From Fodinibacter luteus (lineage in GTDB: Bacteria > Actinomycetota > Actinomycetes > Actinomycetales > Dermatophilaceae), in NCBI RefSeq assembly GCF_039541575.1, contig NZ_BAABGM010000009.1:1-50360 (forward strand): a DNA stretch of 50,360 bases, written 5' to 3'. The notes under the pieces are model-generated. The model was not told the DNA's origin, did no database searches, and saw only the letters and a list, made by a program, of their open reading frames with translations. Positions 13,626 to 21,715 of the stretch are shown here, piece after piece; the first letter of the stretch is position 1; each line of letters opens with the position of its first letter. A program made the translations under genes and the position numbers.

Positions 13626-16225
13626 GCACGCAGCCACTCCGCCTCGCCCCCGGCGCCGAGGCCGTGGTCGCTGCCTCGGGATCCGTCATCCTGCGCAACG
13701 GGGAGCGGACCGTCGAGGCTCGGGGCCTGGACCCCGAGCTGCTGCGGGCCGTCGTCGAGGCCGTCGACGGAGTCCGTACCCGCGAGGAGGTGATCGCCCG
13801 GATCGAGGGCCCGTACCCGCGGGCCCACGTCGAGGCGGTCCTGGGCGGTCTCAGGGGCACCGTCCTCGCCGACGACCCGACCACGGCCGGCGGCGGTGCG
13901 GGCACGGTCGGGGTGCTCGGTCGCGGACCGCTTGCGGACGGCATCCTCGAGTCGCTGCGCGGCAGCGCCCACGACGTGAGTCACTGGGCGGGCGCACAAT
14001 TCGCCAGCTGCGAGGACCCGTCGTTCCAGGCGGATCGGCGGGCCCGGATGCCGCTTCTGCCCTCGCCGGCGCCACCAGAGAAGGACGAGGACCCGTTGTC
14101 CGCAGCGGCGCTCGACGAGCTCCTCGACGGGGTGGACCTCGCGGTGTGTGCCCTCGCGGGAGTGCCCTACCGGGCGCACCTCGACGTGGCGGACGCGGCC
14201 CGTCGCACGGGAACGCCCGTGCTGTTCGTCTCCGGGGCGCCCGACGGGGGCACGGTCGGCCCCCTCTACGTCCCGGCTGCGAGCGCCTGCTTCGAGTGCG
14301 AGCGCCGCGCGGCGGTCCTCGACGGCGCGACCGACCTGGGCCCACCCGACGAGGTGCTTCCGCTCCTGCACACCCCCGCCCTCCCCGACGGTTCGGACCT
14401 GGCTCGGCGCCTCGGAGAAGAGGCGGCGCGTCTCGTGGACGCCGTCCTGTCCTCGCCCGCGGCCGACGGCTCGTTCTCGCACGTCACCCGCCTGCCGCGC
14501 GGCGGGGCGCCGGTGCGTCACGTCGTCCTGCCCCGAAGCGACTGCACGAGGTGCGGCGGCACGGCATCCACGATCGAGGGCAGACCAGCGCCCGAGCGCT
14601 TCGGCCTGCCCGCGCTCGCCGACGTCGCGCTCGAGCTGGACCGCGCATCCGCCGAGCGCCCGACGACGGCCACGCCGCGGCAGGGCCCGGCATACCGCAC
14701 GGTCGGCATCCTGGGTGGCGGCACCGCCGGCTATCTCACGGCGCTCACGTTCCGGCGACGGTTCCCCGACATCGACGTGACCCTCATCGAGTCGAGCCGG
14801 GTCGGGGTCATCGGTGTCGGAGAGGCGACGACACCGAGACTCACCGAGTACCTGCACAGCCCGGCCGACCTCGGACTCGACATCGTCGACTTCCACGAGC
14901 GGGTCTCCCCCGTGTGGAAGCTCGGGGTGCTCTACCAGTGGGGCCGTCCGGGGGGCGAGTTCCCATGGCCCTTCCAGTACGGCGCCCTCCTCGACGCCTA
15001 CGCCCACGACGGCAACCTGTCGGCACACTGCCTCGCCGCGATGCTCATGGACGCCCGGCGGGTGCCGGTCCTGCAACGCGATGACGGCGAGTGCACGTCC
15101 CTGCTCGGCCGGGTTCCCTTCGCGTACCACCTCGACAACCCACGGTTCGTCCGGTACCTCCAGCAGGAGGCGGACCGCGCCGGGGTCACGAGGCGCGACC
15201 TCGTCGTCACCGACGCCACGATGTCCCCCGACGGAGGCACCGTCGAGAGCCTGGTCACCGAGGACGGCGAACGGCTGGCCTTCGACCTGTACGTCGACTG
15301 CTCCGGTTTCCGCTCGGTCCTGCTCGAGGGCAAGCTCGGGTCCCCCTTCGTCAGCTACGCCGACTCGCTGTTCACGGATGCTGCCGTCGTCGCCAACGTG
15401 CCTCACGACGGCGTGACCAAGCCCTTCACGGTCGCCGAGACCATGGCCAACGGCTGGTGCTGGAACATCGCCTTCGAGCAGGAGGACCACCGCGGGTACG
15501 TCTTCTCGTCCGCCTTCTGCAGCGCCGACGAGGCCGAGGCGGAGATGCGCGCCGCGAACCCCGGGATGTCGGACGCCTGGTCGCTGCGGTTCCGGTCCGG
15601 CCGGCACGAGCACTTCTGGAAGGGGAACGTCGTCGCGGTCGGGAACGCGTACGCGTTCGTCGAGCCGCTCGCGTCCACGGCGATCCACATGCTGCTCTTC
15701 GAGCTCGACCTCCTCGGCCACCACCTGCCCGGCCCCACCGAGGACGCCCACAAGGACCTCCTCAACGCGCAGGCGAACGCGATGTGGGACAGCCTGAGGG
15801 GGTGGCTGGCCGTGCAGTACCGGTTCAACACGAGGATGGACACCCCCTTCTGGCGCGCCTGCGCGGCCGACGTCGAGCTGGCCGGCGCGGCGCCGCACGT
15901 GCAGCGCTTCCGTGAGCGCGGTCTCCTGAGCTCCGATGCGGTGCAGGTCCCCCCGCCCGGTGGAGCGTTGTCGCGGTACGCGAACGACTACTTCTCGCAG
16001 GACTACGTCTACGACGTCATGCTCCTCGGCCAGGACGTGCCCGGCAGGCTCGGCGAACCGAGGACCGGGCGTGAGGAGTGGCGCACGCGGACCGAGCGCA
16101 ACCGCTCGATCGTGGCGCACGCACTCCCCCAGAACGAGGCGCTGGAGTGGGCCCGCCGGCATCCCGAGCACCTGACCGACCTCGTGACCAGCCCGGACAG
16201 CTGGCTCGGCGAGCAGCTCTACTGA
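13622..16225 (+). CDS. fusion: RiPP leader-binding/E1-like (ocin-ThiF) domain plus flavin tryptophan halogenase
   Basis: An 867-residue two-part enzyme. Residues 1-90 resemble a RiPP recognition element (winged helix: SGSVILRNGERTVEARGLD, EEVIARIEG). Residues 95-350 are an E1-like partner of the TOMM type with zinc pairs C223FEC and C308TRC but no convincing ATP site. Residues 360-867 are an FAD-dependent halogenase: GGGTAG near 365, VGEATTP near 399, Lys433 in VWKLGVLYQW (the halogenase lysine), WCWNI near 612 (the WxWxI signature) and Glu681 in FVEPLASTAIH. It should bind the precursor leader and chlorinate or brominate Trp, whose only copy in the precursor is C-terminal. First gene of a two-gene operon divergent from the six-gene operon. 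A partner flavin reductase is not in the window. Confidence 0.88.
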   Translation: MSTQPLRLAPGAEAVVAASGSVILRNGERTVEARGLDPELLRAVVEAVDGVRTREEVIARIEGPYPRAHVEAVLGGLRGTVLADDPTTAGGGAGTVGVLGRGPLADGILESLRGSAHDVSHWAGAQFASCEDPSFQADRRARMPLLPSPAPPEKDEDPLSAAALDELLDGVDLAVCALAGVPYRAHLDVADAARRTGTPVLFVSGAPDGGTVGPLYVPAASACFECERRAAVLDGATDLGPPDEVLPLLHTPALPDGSDLARRLGEEAARLVDAVLSSPAADGSFSHVTRLPRGGAPVRHVVLPRSDCTRCGGTASTIEGRPAPERFGLPALADVALELDRASAERPTTATPRQGPAYRTVGILGGGTAGYLTALTFRRRFPDIDVTLIESSRVGVIGVGEATTPRLTEYLHSPADLGLDIVDFHERVSPVWKLGVLYQWGRPGGEFPWPFQYGALLDAYAHDGNLSAHCLAAMLMDARRVPVLQRDDGECTSLLGRVPFAYHLDNPRFVRYLQQEADRAGVTRRDLVVTDATMSPDGGTVESLVTEDGERLAFDLYVDCSGFRSVLLEGKLGSPFVSYADSLFTDAAVVANVPHDGVTKPFTVAETMANGWCWNIAFEQEDHRGYVFSSAFCSADEAEAEMRAANPGMSDAWSLRFRSGRHEHFWKGNVVAVGNAYAFVEPLASTAIHMLLFELDLLGHHLPGPTEDAHKDLLNAQANAMWDSLRGWLAVQYRFNTRMDTPFWRACAADVELAGAAPHVQRFRERGLLSSDAVQVPPPGGALSRYANDYFSQDYVYDVMLLGQDVPGRLGEPRTGREEWRTRTERNRSIVAHALPQNEALEWARRHPEHLTDLVTSPDSWLGEQLY

Positions 16226-16242
16226 CGCGAACGGAGCACCGA

Positions 16243-17625
16243 ATGAGGACCCTGGACAACATCGACCGCATCCCCACGCCCCCTGCGCAGCAGCTGCTCG
16301 ACGACTACGTCCTGCGTCGTCGGCCCGTCATCATCACCGACCTGTTCGCCGACCTGCCGATCCGTGGGATCGACACGGCCGAGCGGGCCCTCGAGGAGTT
16401 CCCGGACCTCCCCGTGGTCGTCCAGCCCAACTACATGACCTCGCTGCTCGAGCGGGGGACGACGGGGGAGACCCGGCGCACGACCCTCGGGCAGTTCCTC
16501 GCACAGATCGAGGCCGACCCGGACACCGATGACTACTGCATCGAGTACGACACGCCACCGCAGATGGATGCCTTCATCCAGCCCACCGAGCACTGCCGGC
16601 TCATCGACCCTGACGACGTCCGACCGCTCATGTTCGTCGCCGCGCCCGGCAACTTCGCCCACCTCCACTACGACGGGGACCAGCGACATGTGCTGATGTA
16701 CCAGGTGTTCGGGCGGAAGAGGTACACGATCATCGACGCCCGTGAGGGCCGCAAGGTCGCTCCCCTGTCCGACCCGTCGATGCAACGCACCAGCTCGCTC
16801 TTCCTCCAGAACTTCAGCGAGGACGACAAGCTCGCCTTCCTCGAGTACGCCAATGCCTGGGACTGCGTGCTCAGCCCCGGCGAGACGCTGCTCATGCCCA
16901 TGATGGCGTGGCACTACGTGGAGTACCTCGACGCCTCCATGTCGGTGAGCTATCGCCTGGGCCGCAACCGGTACACGCGCTTCCTCGCCGAGTCGGTGCC
17001 GATCCCGAGCCCCTACCTCCAGCGGCTCGCCGTCGAGTTCATCGACGAGCAGGCCCTCACGCCGCAGCACCTGGCGGCGTTCGCGATGCTGCAGGACGTC
17101 AGCCGGCGCCCCTACCCGACCGGAGAGGACCGCGCCCGGGCCCTCGACGCGTGCTGCATGCAGCTGTGCGCCGAGCTCGACCCGCAGTGGAGCCGCGCGT
17201 ACACGTTCTACGACCACCAGCGCCGTGAGTCCTTGGAGCGGGTCGTCGAGCCTGACGGCGCCCCTGGGGCCGACTTGCCCACCCCCGAGGCCCCGGCCCC
17301 GGCGCCGGCGCCCGACTGGGAGGGAACCGACCTCGTGTCGCTCACCCCGGAGACGATGGTGCTCATGCCGCTGGGCGACGTGGGCGGCAAGCCGTCGGTC
17401 ATCCTGGCTCGCCACGGTCGCCTCGAGCTGCGGTTGACCATCGATGCGGCCCGGCCCTGGCTCCTCGACCTGCTGCGGACGGTCTCGGACGGCGCCGTGC
17501 TCAGCGTGTCGGACCTCGCGCAGGCCTGCGGCGCGGACGTCGCCGAGATCCGACCCGTGCTGGCGCAGCTGCACGAACGGGGGTGGGTCGCCGTACCCCA
17601 GGGAAGTGAGCCGGCGCCCGTGTAG
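16243..17625 (+). CDS. JmjC/cupin-8 Fe(II) oxygenase with C-terminal winged-helix (RRE-like) domain
   Basis: A 460-residue protein. Residues 10-260 form a cupin-8/JmjC oxygenase: HLHYD gives His142 and Asp144, the distal ligand is His224 (MAWHYVE), and FGRKRYTI is typical of the family. Residues 260-365 are helical, ending in a Pro/Ala linker (PTPEAPAPAPAPD). Residues 370-455 read as a small beta-hairpin plus winged helix (LLDLLRTVSDGAVLSVSDLA). That matches either a RiPP recognition element/PqqD-like domain or the winged helix of ribosomal oxygenases. Likely role: hydroxylation of the peptide. It lies 17 bases after the halogenase gene, with GGAG as ribosome site. Confidence 0.83.
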   Translation: MRTLDNIDRIPTPPAQQLLDDYVLRRRPVIITDLFADLPIRGIDTAERALEEFPDLPVVVQPNYMTSLLERGTTGETRRTTLGQFLAQIEADPDTDDYCIEYDTPPQMDAFIQPTEHCRLIDPDDVRPLMFVAAPGNFAHLHYDGDQRHVLMYQVFGRKRYTIIDAREGRKVAPLSDPSMQRTSSLFLQNFSEDDKLAFLEYANAWDCVLSPGETLLMPMMAWHYVEYLDASMSVSYRLGRNRYTRFLAESVPIPSPYLQRLAVEFIDEQALTPQHLAAFAMLQDVSRRPYPTGEDRARALDACCMQLCAELDPQWSRAYTFYDHQRRESLERVVEPDGAPGADLPTPEAPAPAPAPDWEGTDLVSLTPETMVLMPLGDVGGKPSVILARHGRLELRLTIDAARPWLLDLLRTVSDGAVLSVSDLAQACGADVAEIRPVLAQLHERGWVAVPQGSEPAPV

Positions 17626-17663
17626 TCGTCTCGTCGCAAGGCACAGCAGGGCCGCAGCACCCA

Positions 17664-17690
17664 AAGCTGGCGGAGCGGCGGCCCCAGCTT
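17664..17690 (+). terminator. weak hairpin after the RiPP operon
   Basis: AAGCTGG and CCAGCTT arms enclose 13 GC-rich bases, 38 bases after the oxygenase stop. No T-run follows. A second short inverted repeat (GCCGGCG/GTAGCCGGCG) follows. It plausibly ends the halogenase/oxygenase transcript before the convergent aldo/keto reductase fragment. Confidence 0.4.
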
Positions 17691-17767
17691 CGAGCCGGCG
17701 CGCGTAGCCGGCGTCGGGGACGGCGTGACGGTCAGACCCACCGCCTGCATCCGTCCGCGGTCTGCCC

Positions 17768-18240
17768 TCAGGCCACGCGGCCCTTCGGGGCGTTCTCGGC
17801 GGTCTTCCCCGGGTCGCGCTCGACGACGCCGCCGAGCGCCTCGTCGATCCGCGCCATGAGCTCGGGCTCGAGGCGCACGCCCGCGGCCTTGACGTTCTCG
17901 CCCACCTGCTCGGGGCGGGATGCGCCGACGAGGGCGGCAGCGACGTTGTCGTTCTGGAGCACCCAGGCGACGGCGAGCTGGGCCATGGTGAGCCCCGCGT
18001 CGTCGGCAACGGGCTTGAGGGCCTGCACCCGGCTGAGCACGTCGTCGTTCATGAACCGCTTGATCATGTCGGCGCCGCCCTTCTCGTCCGAGGCCCGCGA
18101 GCCCTCGGGCGGGGCCTGACCGGGGACGTACTTGCCGGTGAGCACCCCCTGGGCGATCGGGCTCCACACGATCTGGCTGATGCCGAGCTCGTCGCACGTC
18201 GGCACGACCTCACCCTCGATGACGCGCCACAGCATCGAGT
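17768..18240 (-). pseudogene. aldo/keto reductase, 3' part, split by the integrative element
   Basis: This is the C-terminal 157 codons of an aldo/keto reductase (KvAP-beta/YghZ-like). It has IVWSPIAQGVLTGKY, MAQLAVAWVLQNDNVAAALVGASRPEQV and the terminal helix. The N-terminal part lies 8.27 kb away at 26499-27048. Joining 17768-18240 to 26511-27048 gives 1011 bases, an uninterrupted 336-residue frame with the junction Q-Y-S-M-L-W-R-V, exactly the family pattern. As it stands the fragment has no promoter of its own and is probably silent. Confidence 0.93.
18229..18240 (+). repeat. attL core, 12-bp direct repeat
   Basis: ACAGCATCGAGT is identical to the sequence at 26499-26510; with one mismatch the match extends three more bases. 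The pair brackets all element genes and falls inside the split reductase gene, so it is the crossover site of the element's tyrosine integrase. Confidence 0.88.
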
Positions 18241-18449
18241 GCTATAGGGAATCGGATCGGCACACCCTCTGACCTGCGAAAACAGAACAGGGGCGGCGCG
18301 CCTGCAACGGGCGTGCAACATGCCCACCGATAAAGCGGCCCCCGCGGTGTTGCCACACCCGAGGGCCCGACGTGAACCGTTGGAGGGTTCATCGTGAGAA
18401 TCAGCCTACCCGCACCCGCTGACGTGGCACAGACCCCAGCCGGTGCGTT
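18241..18449. other. left-end non-coding region with integrase arm-like sites
   Basis: No gene seen. CCCTCTGACCTG at 18265-18276 is the exact inverse of 26445-26456 near the other end. CTGCAACGGG and CGTGCAACA at 18301-18320 match CGTGCAAY copies at the right end. These are candidate arm-type binding sites for integrase or excisionase. Confidence 0.5.
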
Positions 18450-18563
18450 GTGAGTCCCCTAGACACCCCGGTCGGCCTCGCGCTCCTCCTCGTGGGCGCC
18501 CTCGTGTCGATCCCCTGCCTCGCGGCTCTCGTCGTGCACCGGCTCGGCGGTGGGCAGTCATGA
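18450..18563 (+). CDS. 37-residue small membrane protein
   Basis: A GTG start opens a short frame beginning VSPLDTPVGLALLL. One hydrophobic segment (about residues 8-28) is followed by HRLGGGQS, so it looks like a single-pass membrane peptide. Its stop overlaps the ATG of the next gene (CATGA), which supports translation. No clear ribosome site is seen; GGTGCG is the best candidate. Function unknown. It is the first gene of the element's left plus-strand group. Confidence 0.45.
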   Translation: MSPLDTPVGLALLLVGALVSIPCLAALVVHRLGGGQS

Positions 18564-18841
18564 GCGCACCCGTGAACCTCGAGCGCACCGCGGCCGGCAA
18601 GGTCCGCCCCGTCTGCGAGTTCTGTGGGCGCAAGGGCCGGGCGGTCACCCCCGATGAGTGCGGGCGGGTCAGCCTGTGGGACCTCGCCCGCGGGTGGTCG
18701 TGCGCCCCGTACCCCGAGCACGTCACCCACCCGGACGGCTCCACCGGCACGCTCTACCAGTGCCCCGCGTGCACGCGTCGGCTCGACCGCGGCGAGGCGC
18801 TGACCTCCCGCGGCACCACGACAAAGCGTGTCGTCATGTAG
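18560..18841 (+). CDS. 93-residue zinc-ribbon-like protein
   Basis: MSAPVNLERTAAGKVRPVCEFCG opens a small protein with two CxxC pairs (CEFC near residue 19, CPAC near residue 73). The spacing suggests one zinc ribbon across the chain. The middle carries WDLARGWSCAPYPEHVTHPDGS. Such short zinc proteins are typical accessory genes of actinobacterial phages and satellites, but I cannot name the family. It is coupled to the small membrane gene by a 4-base overlap. Confidence 0.65.
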   Translation: MSAPVNLERTAAGKVRPVCEFCGRKGRAVTPDECGRVSLWDLARGWSCAPYPEHVTHPDGSTGTLYQCPACTRRLDRGEALTSRGTTTKRVVM

Positions 18842-19147
18842 CCGCCAGGGCAGCACGCGGCGCCGGACAGGGCCCCAGCCGCGACACCAAAACGGACGAC
18901 GCCCGCGGTGACTGACCCCAGCCTCGTGAACCGCCACGAGGCGCCCACGACACGGCTCGGCCGGGCCCGTCGCGGGTTGACGGCCCCGCTCGCTCTCGCC
19001 ACGAGGGCGGGCTAGAGGTCGTGGCCGGGAGCGAACGGGCCGGGTCGGCATTGGGAGGGTTCGCCACCACTCTGCCCCGCGTCAGCGGGTCCGCTGTCGG
19101 CCCTCGGCAGCACAGTTCGACACAACCGCCTCAGGAAGGAACCAACC
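18842..19147 (+). other. intergenic stretch with one doubtful 35-codon frame
   Basis: Mostly without signal. A GTG at 18908 opens 35 codons to a stop at 19013-19015 (VTDPSLVNRHEAPTTRLGRA), with no ribosome site, so I do not call it a gene. AGGAAGGA directly before the next gene is its ribosome site. A TTGACG at 18977 could be a -35 element, but I find no partner. Confidence 0.4.
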
Positions 19148-19603
19148 ATGAGCACCACCACTGACACAACGACCGCGACCGAGACGTGCCCCGCGTGGTG
19201 CGTCGAGCACATCCGACCCGATGACGTGCACGGCGGCGCCCGCTGGGGCGGCGACACCACGCTCCACATCGGCGCAGACGTCCAGGGCCCGACCATGGAG
19301 GGCCGGTGGGTCGTCGGGTGCGCGGTCGACGGCCCCGAGCCGGCCACGCTCGACGCGGCCTCAGACGGCCAGATGACGCCCGACCAGGGGCGCGCGTTCG
19401 CCGCGGCCATCGTCGCCGCGTGCGATCAGCTCGAGGGCCAGACCGCAACGGGGCGCGTCGCTCGGCGCGTCCACAGCCTCATGACGGCGCACCCACTCGA
19501 CGCTGACCGACTCGAGGCGGTCGCCGCGGCCCTCGGTGTCGACTGGTTCGACCTCGTGCGCACCGACGACACCCCCGACGCGGGCGCCCCCACGGCCCCC
19601 TGA
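19148..19603 (+). CDS. DUF6907-like protein, 151 aa
   Basis: After a Thr-rich start (MSTTTDTTTATE) comes CPAWCVEH, the Cys-Pro-x-Trp-Cys-x-x-His motif of a small actinobacterial family I know as DUF6907, common in mobile elements and phages. A conserved-looking core follows (GARWGGDTTLHIG, GPTMEGRWVVG), then a helical C-terminus (LMTAHPLDADRLEAVAAALGVDWFDLV). Strong ribosome site AGGAAGGA. Function unknown. A terminator follows 15 bases after the stop. Last gene of the left plus-strand group. Confidence 0.7.
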   Translation: MSTTTDTTTATETCPAWCVEHIRPDDVHGGARWGGDTTLHIGADVQGPTMEGRWVVGCAVDGPEPATLDAASDGQMTPDQGRAFAAAIVAACDQLEGQTATGRVARRVHSLMTAHPLDADRLEAVAAALGVDWFDLVRTDDTPDAGAPTAP

Positions 19604-19617
19604 CGGCCCCACACGTG

Positions 19618-19648
19618 CCGCCCCGTCCTCACCCCGAGGGCGGGGCGG
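19618..19648 (+). terminator. terminator hairpin after the DUF6907-like gene
   Basis: Thirteen-base arms (CCGCCCCGTCCTC / GAGGGCGGGGCGG, one G-U pair) with a 5-base loop start 15 bases after the stop. No T-run beyond TT, but the stem is very stable. The rest of 19649-19921 shows no convincing gene on either strand; it is C-rich and may hold regulatory sequence. Confidence 0.7.
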
Positions 19649-19921
19649 TTCGGCGCGTCACAGTCGCCCCCTGCCCTCGTGGCGCGGTGCGAAAATCGGG
19701 GTAGGCCCAACCGCCTGTCCCCCCGGGTGAGAGGGCCTAGCGTCCCGGGGTTGAGGCCTCACCGTCTCCCCCGGGGCGCGCCTCGCCCCTTCCGCCGTCG
19801 CCCCCAACGGCCACCGCTCGACCAGGGGCACAGACGCGCCCGTTCCCCCCGACGTCGCCCGGCATCGTTCCCACCCCGCGACGGCCCCCCGAAACAGCCG
19901 AACCACGGTCAGCGGCACACC

Positions 19922-20176
19922 TTATGCATTGTCGGTAGTTGAGCGCGCAACGGCACCCCCGGCGCAGCGCTCGGCGTGGTCGTGCACCCCCCACGGACGC
20001 GTGCACGGGCGACGCATGGCCCACCGCCTCACGCGCCTACCGTTGACCGTGACCCACACCCCGGACGCGTGCCAGGTGCGCCACCCCTCGGCCGCTCGAG
20101 CGCGGGCCCACTCGACCTCATCGCCGTCAGTCTCGGGGTCGTAGTCGTGCGTACCGTGCTGCCATCCCACGTCCAT
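19922..20176 (-). CDS. hypothetical protein, 84 aa, Trp-rich
   Basis: From ATG at 20176 a short basic protein begins MDVGWQHGTHDYDPETDGDE. Five of its 84 residues are Trp before the Arg-rich stretch NGRRVRRWAMRR. The composition is protein-like, unlike the Gly/Pro/Arg-rich in-frame extension upstream. There is no strong ribosome site. Similar small basic proteins in such elements can be DNA-binding, but I cannot assign a family. Confidence 0.45.
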   Translation of the reverse strand: MDVGWQHGTHDYDPETDGDEVEWARARAAEGWRTWHASGVWVTVNGRRVRRWAMRRPCTRPWGVHDHAERCAGGAVARSTTDNA

Positions 20177-20259
20177 GCAGGGCGAGGGTAGAGAGGGGCA
20201 CTGACGGCACCCCAGGGGGAGGGCCCCCGCCGCCCCGTTCCGCCGCCTCTCCCGGCATA

Positions 20260-20288
20260 GGCGGGCCTCTCTCTGGCTCGCCTTTTTT
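20260..20288 (+). terminator. intrinsic terminator on the plus strand with no visible gene before it
   Basis: GGCGGGCC, a 7-base loop, GGCTCGCC (one G-U pair) and then six T: a textbook Rho-independent terminator, rare in such GC-rich DNA. It points rightward. The only upstream plus-strand gene already has a terminator at 19618. So either an unannotated transcript from about 19650-20259 ends here, or it shields the minus-strand block from antisense transcription. Confidence 0.8.
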
Positions 20289-20421
20289 CGCGCCTGTGGC
20301 AGGGGGTGAGGCGGGGGGGTACCGACCGCTTTCCCAGAGGGTGACCGCGTGCCGCCCGGCGGGGGCTCCCCCCCACCCCTTGCCGGGGCCACGTCGAGAA
20401 CGGCGCGACCCCGGGGCAGGC

Positions 20422-21285
20422 TCAGACGTTGAGCACGGGGCTCGGCACTCGACCGGGGCGGCCGGTGCCCTTGTCGTCGGATGCGATCACCGACACCGCG
20501 GCGACGGCGGCGCGGGTGCGGTCTCCGAGCTCGAGCGCGGACCCTGCCAGCGACAGCGACAGGCTCGGCCAGTCACCGCGGGCGACGCGCACGAGGGCGA
20601 CGTCGTACCCTTCCTTGCTCGCGCACCGGTCGAGGGCGAGCACGTCGGCCCGGCGCGGGTCGGTCTCACCGATCGGGGCCCGGGTGAGGCGGTTCACCCG
20701 CTGGGCTCCGTCGATCTCGGGCACGGCCACCACCGTGCACAGGGTGGGCAGCTCGATACCGGTCGGGCCGGCCTTTGGGGTGTGCACCGAGGCGAGGGCG
20801 CCCATCGTCGCTAGCGCGGACTGGGCAGCCTTCCACGGGCGCGTGACGTCGAGGTCGACGACAGCGGCCGCGTCGAGCGGTGCGTCATGGGGCAGCGCGG
20901 CGGCGGCCTTGGCCAGCGCGGCGGCGGCGGTCTGGAATGCCGGGGTGACGGCGGCGACGGCCTCGGCCACGATCCGGCCACGGTTGCGCCCGAGCACGCT
21001 CTCACGGTGCCTCTGCACTTCCAGGCGCAGCGCGTCGGCGGCGTGGGCGCGGGCGATCCGCGCTAGCGCATCCTCGAGCCACGCGGCGACGTCGGCCACG
21101 TCGAGGGCGTCGGCCACCGAGGCGGCGACAGCGGCCGCGGTGGGCTCGGCCGCCAGTGCGGCGTCAGTGGGCCCGAACAGTGCCGGCACGGGCAGCCCTG
21201 CGGCGGCGTAGGCGCCCCGTAGGCGCCCCTCGAGCTGGGCGGGCGAGATGGTGAAGCACTTCGTGCGGTCGGTGGCGTTGATCAT
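20422..21285 (-). CDS. hypothetical element protein, 287 aa
   Basis: Begins MINATDRTKCFTISPAQLEGRL. An Ala-rich helical region (about 40-175) could form coiled coils. It is followed by a mixed region with LPTLCTVVAVPEIDG and GYDVALVRVARGDWPSLSLSL. No membrane segment or catalytic motif recognised. The ATG overlaps the stop of the preceding 61-residue gene (ATGA). It is last in the minus-strand block, the position where satellites often keep structural or packaging-interference genes, but that is only positional inference. A GC-rich hairpin (about 20353-20389) may end the transcript. Confidence 0.65.
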   Translation of the reverse strand: MINATDRTKCFTISPAQLEGRLRGAYAAAGLPVPALFGPTDAALAAEPTAAAVAASVADALDVADVAAWLEDALARIARAHAADALRLEVQRHRESVLGRNRGRIVAEAVAAVTPAFQTAAAALAKAAAALPHDAPLDAAAVVDLDVTRPWKAAQSALATMGALASVHTPKAGPTGIELPTLCTVVAVPEIDGAQRVNRLTRAPIGETDPRRADVLALDRCASKEGYDVALVRVARGDWPSLSLSLAGSALELGDRTRAAVAAVSVIASDDKGTGRPGRVPSPVLNV

Positions 21286-21467
21286 GATGCGGTGTCCTTC
21301 CTGATGGCTTCCATGAGCGCGTCCGCGGTCACGGTCTCGGGGTCGTGCGGGGGTGCGGTGGGTCCGGCGGTTGCGGCGTCCAGGGCGGCGAACAGCTCAC
21401 CGACGGTCGCGGCGAACTCCTCGGCGCGCGCCCGGCGTCGGGCGTCCTCGTCGGGGTTCCATGTCAC
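21282..21467 (-). CDS. hypothetical protein, 61 aa
   Basis: GTG start (VTWNPDEDARRRARAEEFAATVG) overlapping the previous stop as GTGA; ends ADALMEAIRKDTAS. Mostly helical and charged, possibly a small DNA-binding or adaptor protein. Tight coupling on both sides argues that it is translated. Confidence 0.6.
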   Translation of the reverse strand: MTWNPDEDARRRARAEEFAATVGELFAALDAATAGPTAPPHDPETVTADALMEAIRKDTAS

Positions 21468-21715
21468 GGTGACGCCTCTTCTCGGTTGGTCGGTACGGCC
21501 TCGGTCAGACACTCGAGGAACACGATGTGAAGCGCGGTCAGGGCGACGGCGGCAACCTGCCGGGTGTCGTCCCGGGCCAGCGACAGCAGCAGCGCCGAAA
21601 CGGCCTCGCCGTCGCCGGCCACGTCGCACAGGTCGAGCACGAGGGCCCGGGCGGCCTCGGCGGTCACGGTGGCCGGTGGCGCCCCGCTCCTCGGGGGGGT
21701 AACAGTCGCGGTCAT
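21464..21715 (-). CDS. hypothetical protein, 83 aa
   Basis: MTATVTPPRSGAPPATVTAE, then a helical region (LVLDLCDVAGDGEAVSALLLSLARDD and VAAVALTALHIVFLECL). Ribosome site GGAAGGAA lies before the ATG. It overlaps its neighbours by a few bases on each side. No family recognised. Confidence 0.62.
   Translation of the reverse strand: MTATVTPPRSGAPPATVTAEAARALVLDLCDVAGDGEAVSALLLSLARDDTRQVAAVALTALHIVFLECLTEAVPTNREEASP

Noticed and set aside
11923..15084. Very long open frame (over 1000 codons) on the plus strand
   Set aside because: It is the antisense shadow of the MBL-fold gene followed by a wrong frame of the halogenase fusion; Arg/Pro/Gly-rich with no domain.
13595..16171. 858-codon minus-strand frame opposite the halogenase fusion
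   Set aside because: Antisense shadow of a gene with clear motifs on the plus strand; no recognisable domain.
18908..19015. 35-codon plus-strand frame in the element
   Set aside because: No ribosome site and Arg/Ala-rich composition typical of chance frames in GC-rich DNA.
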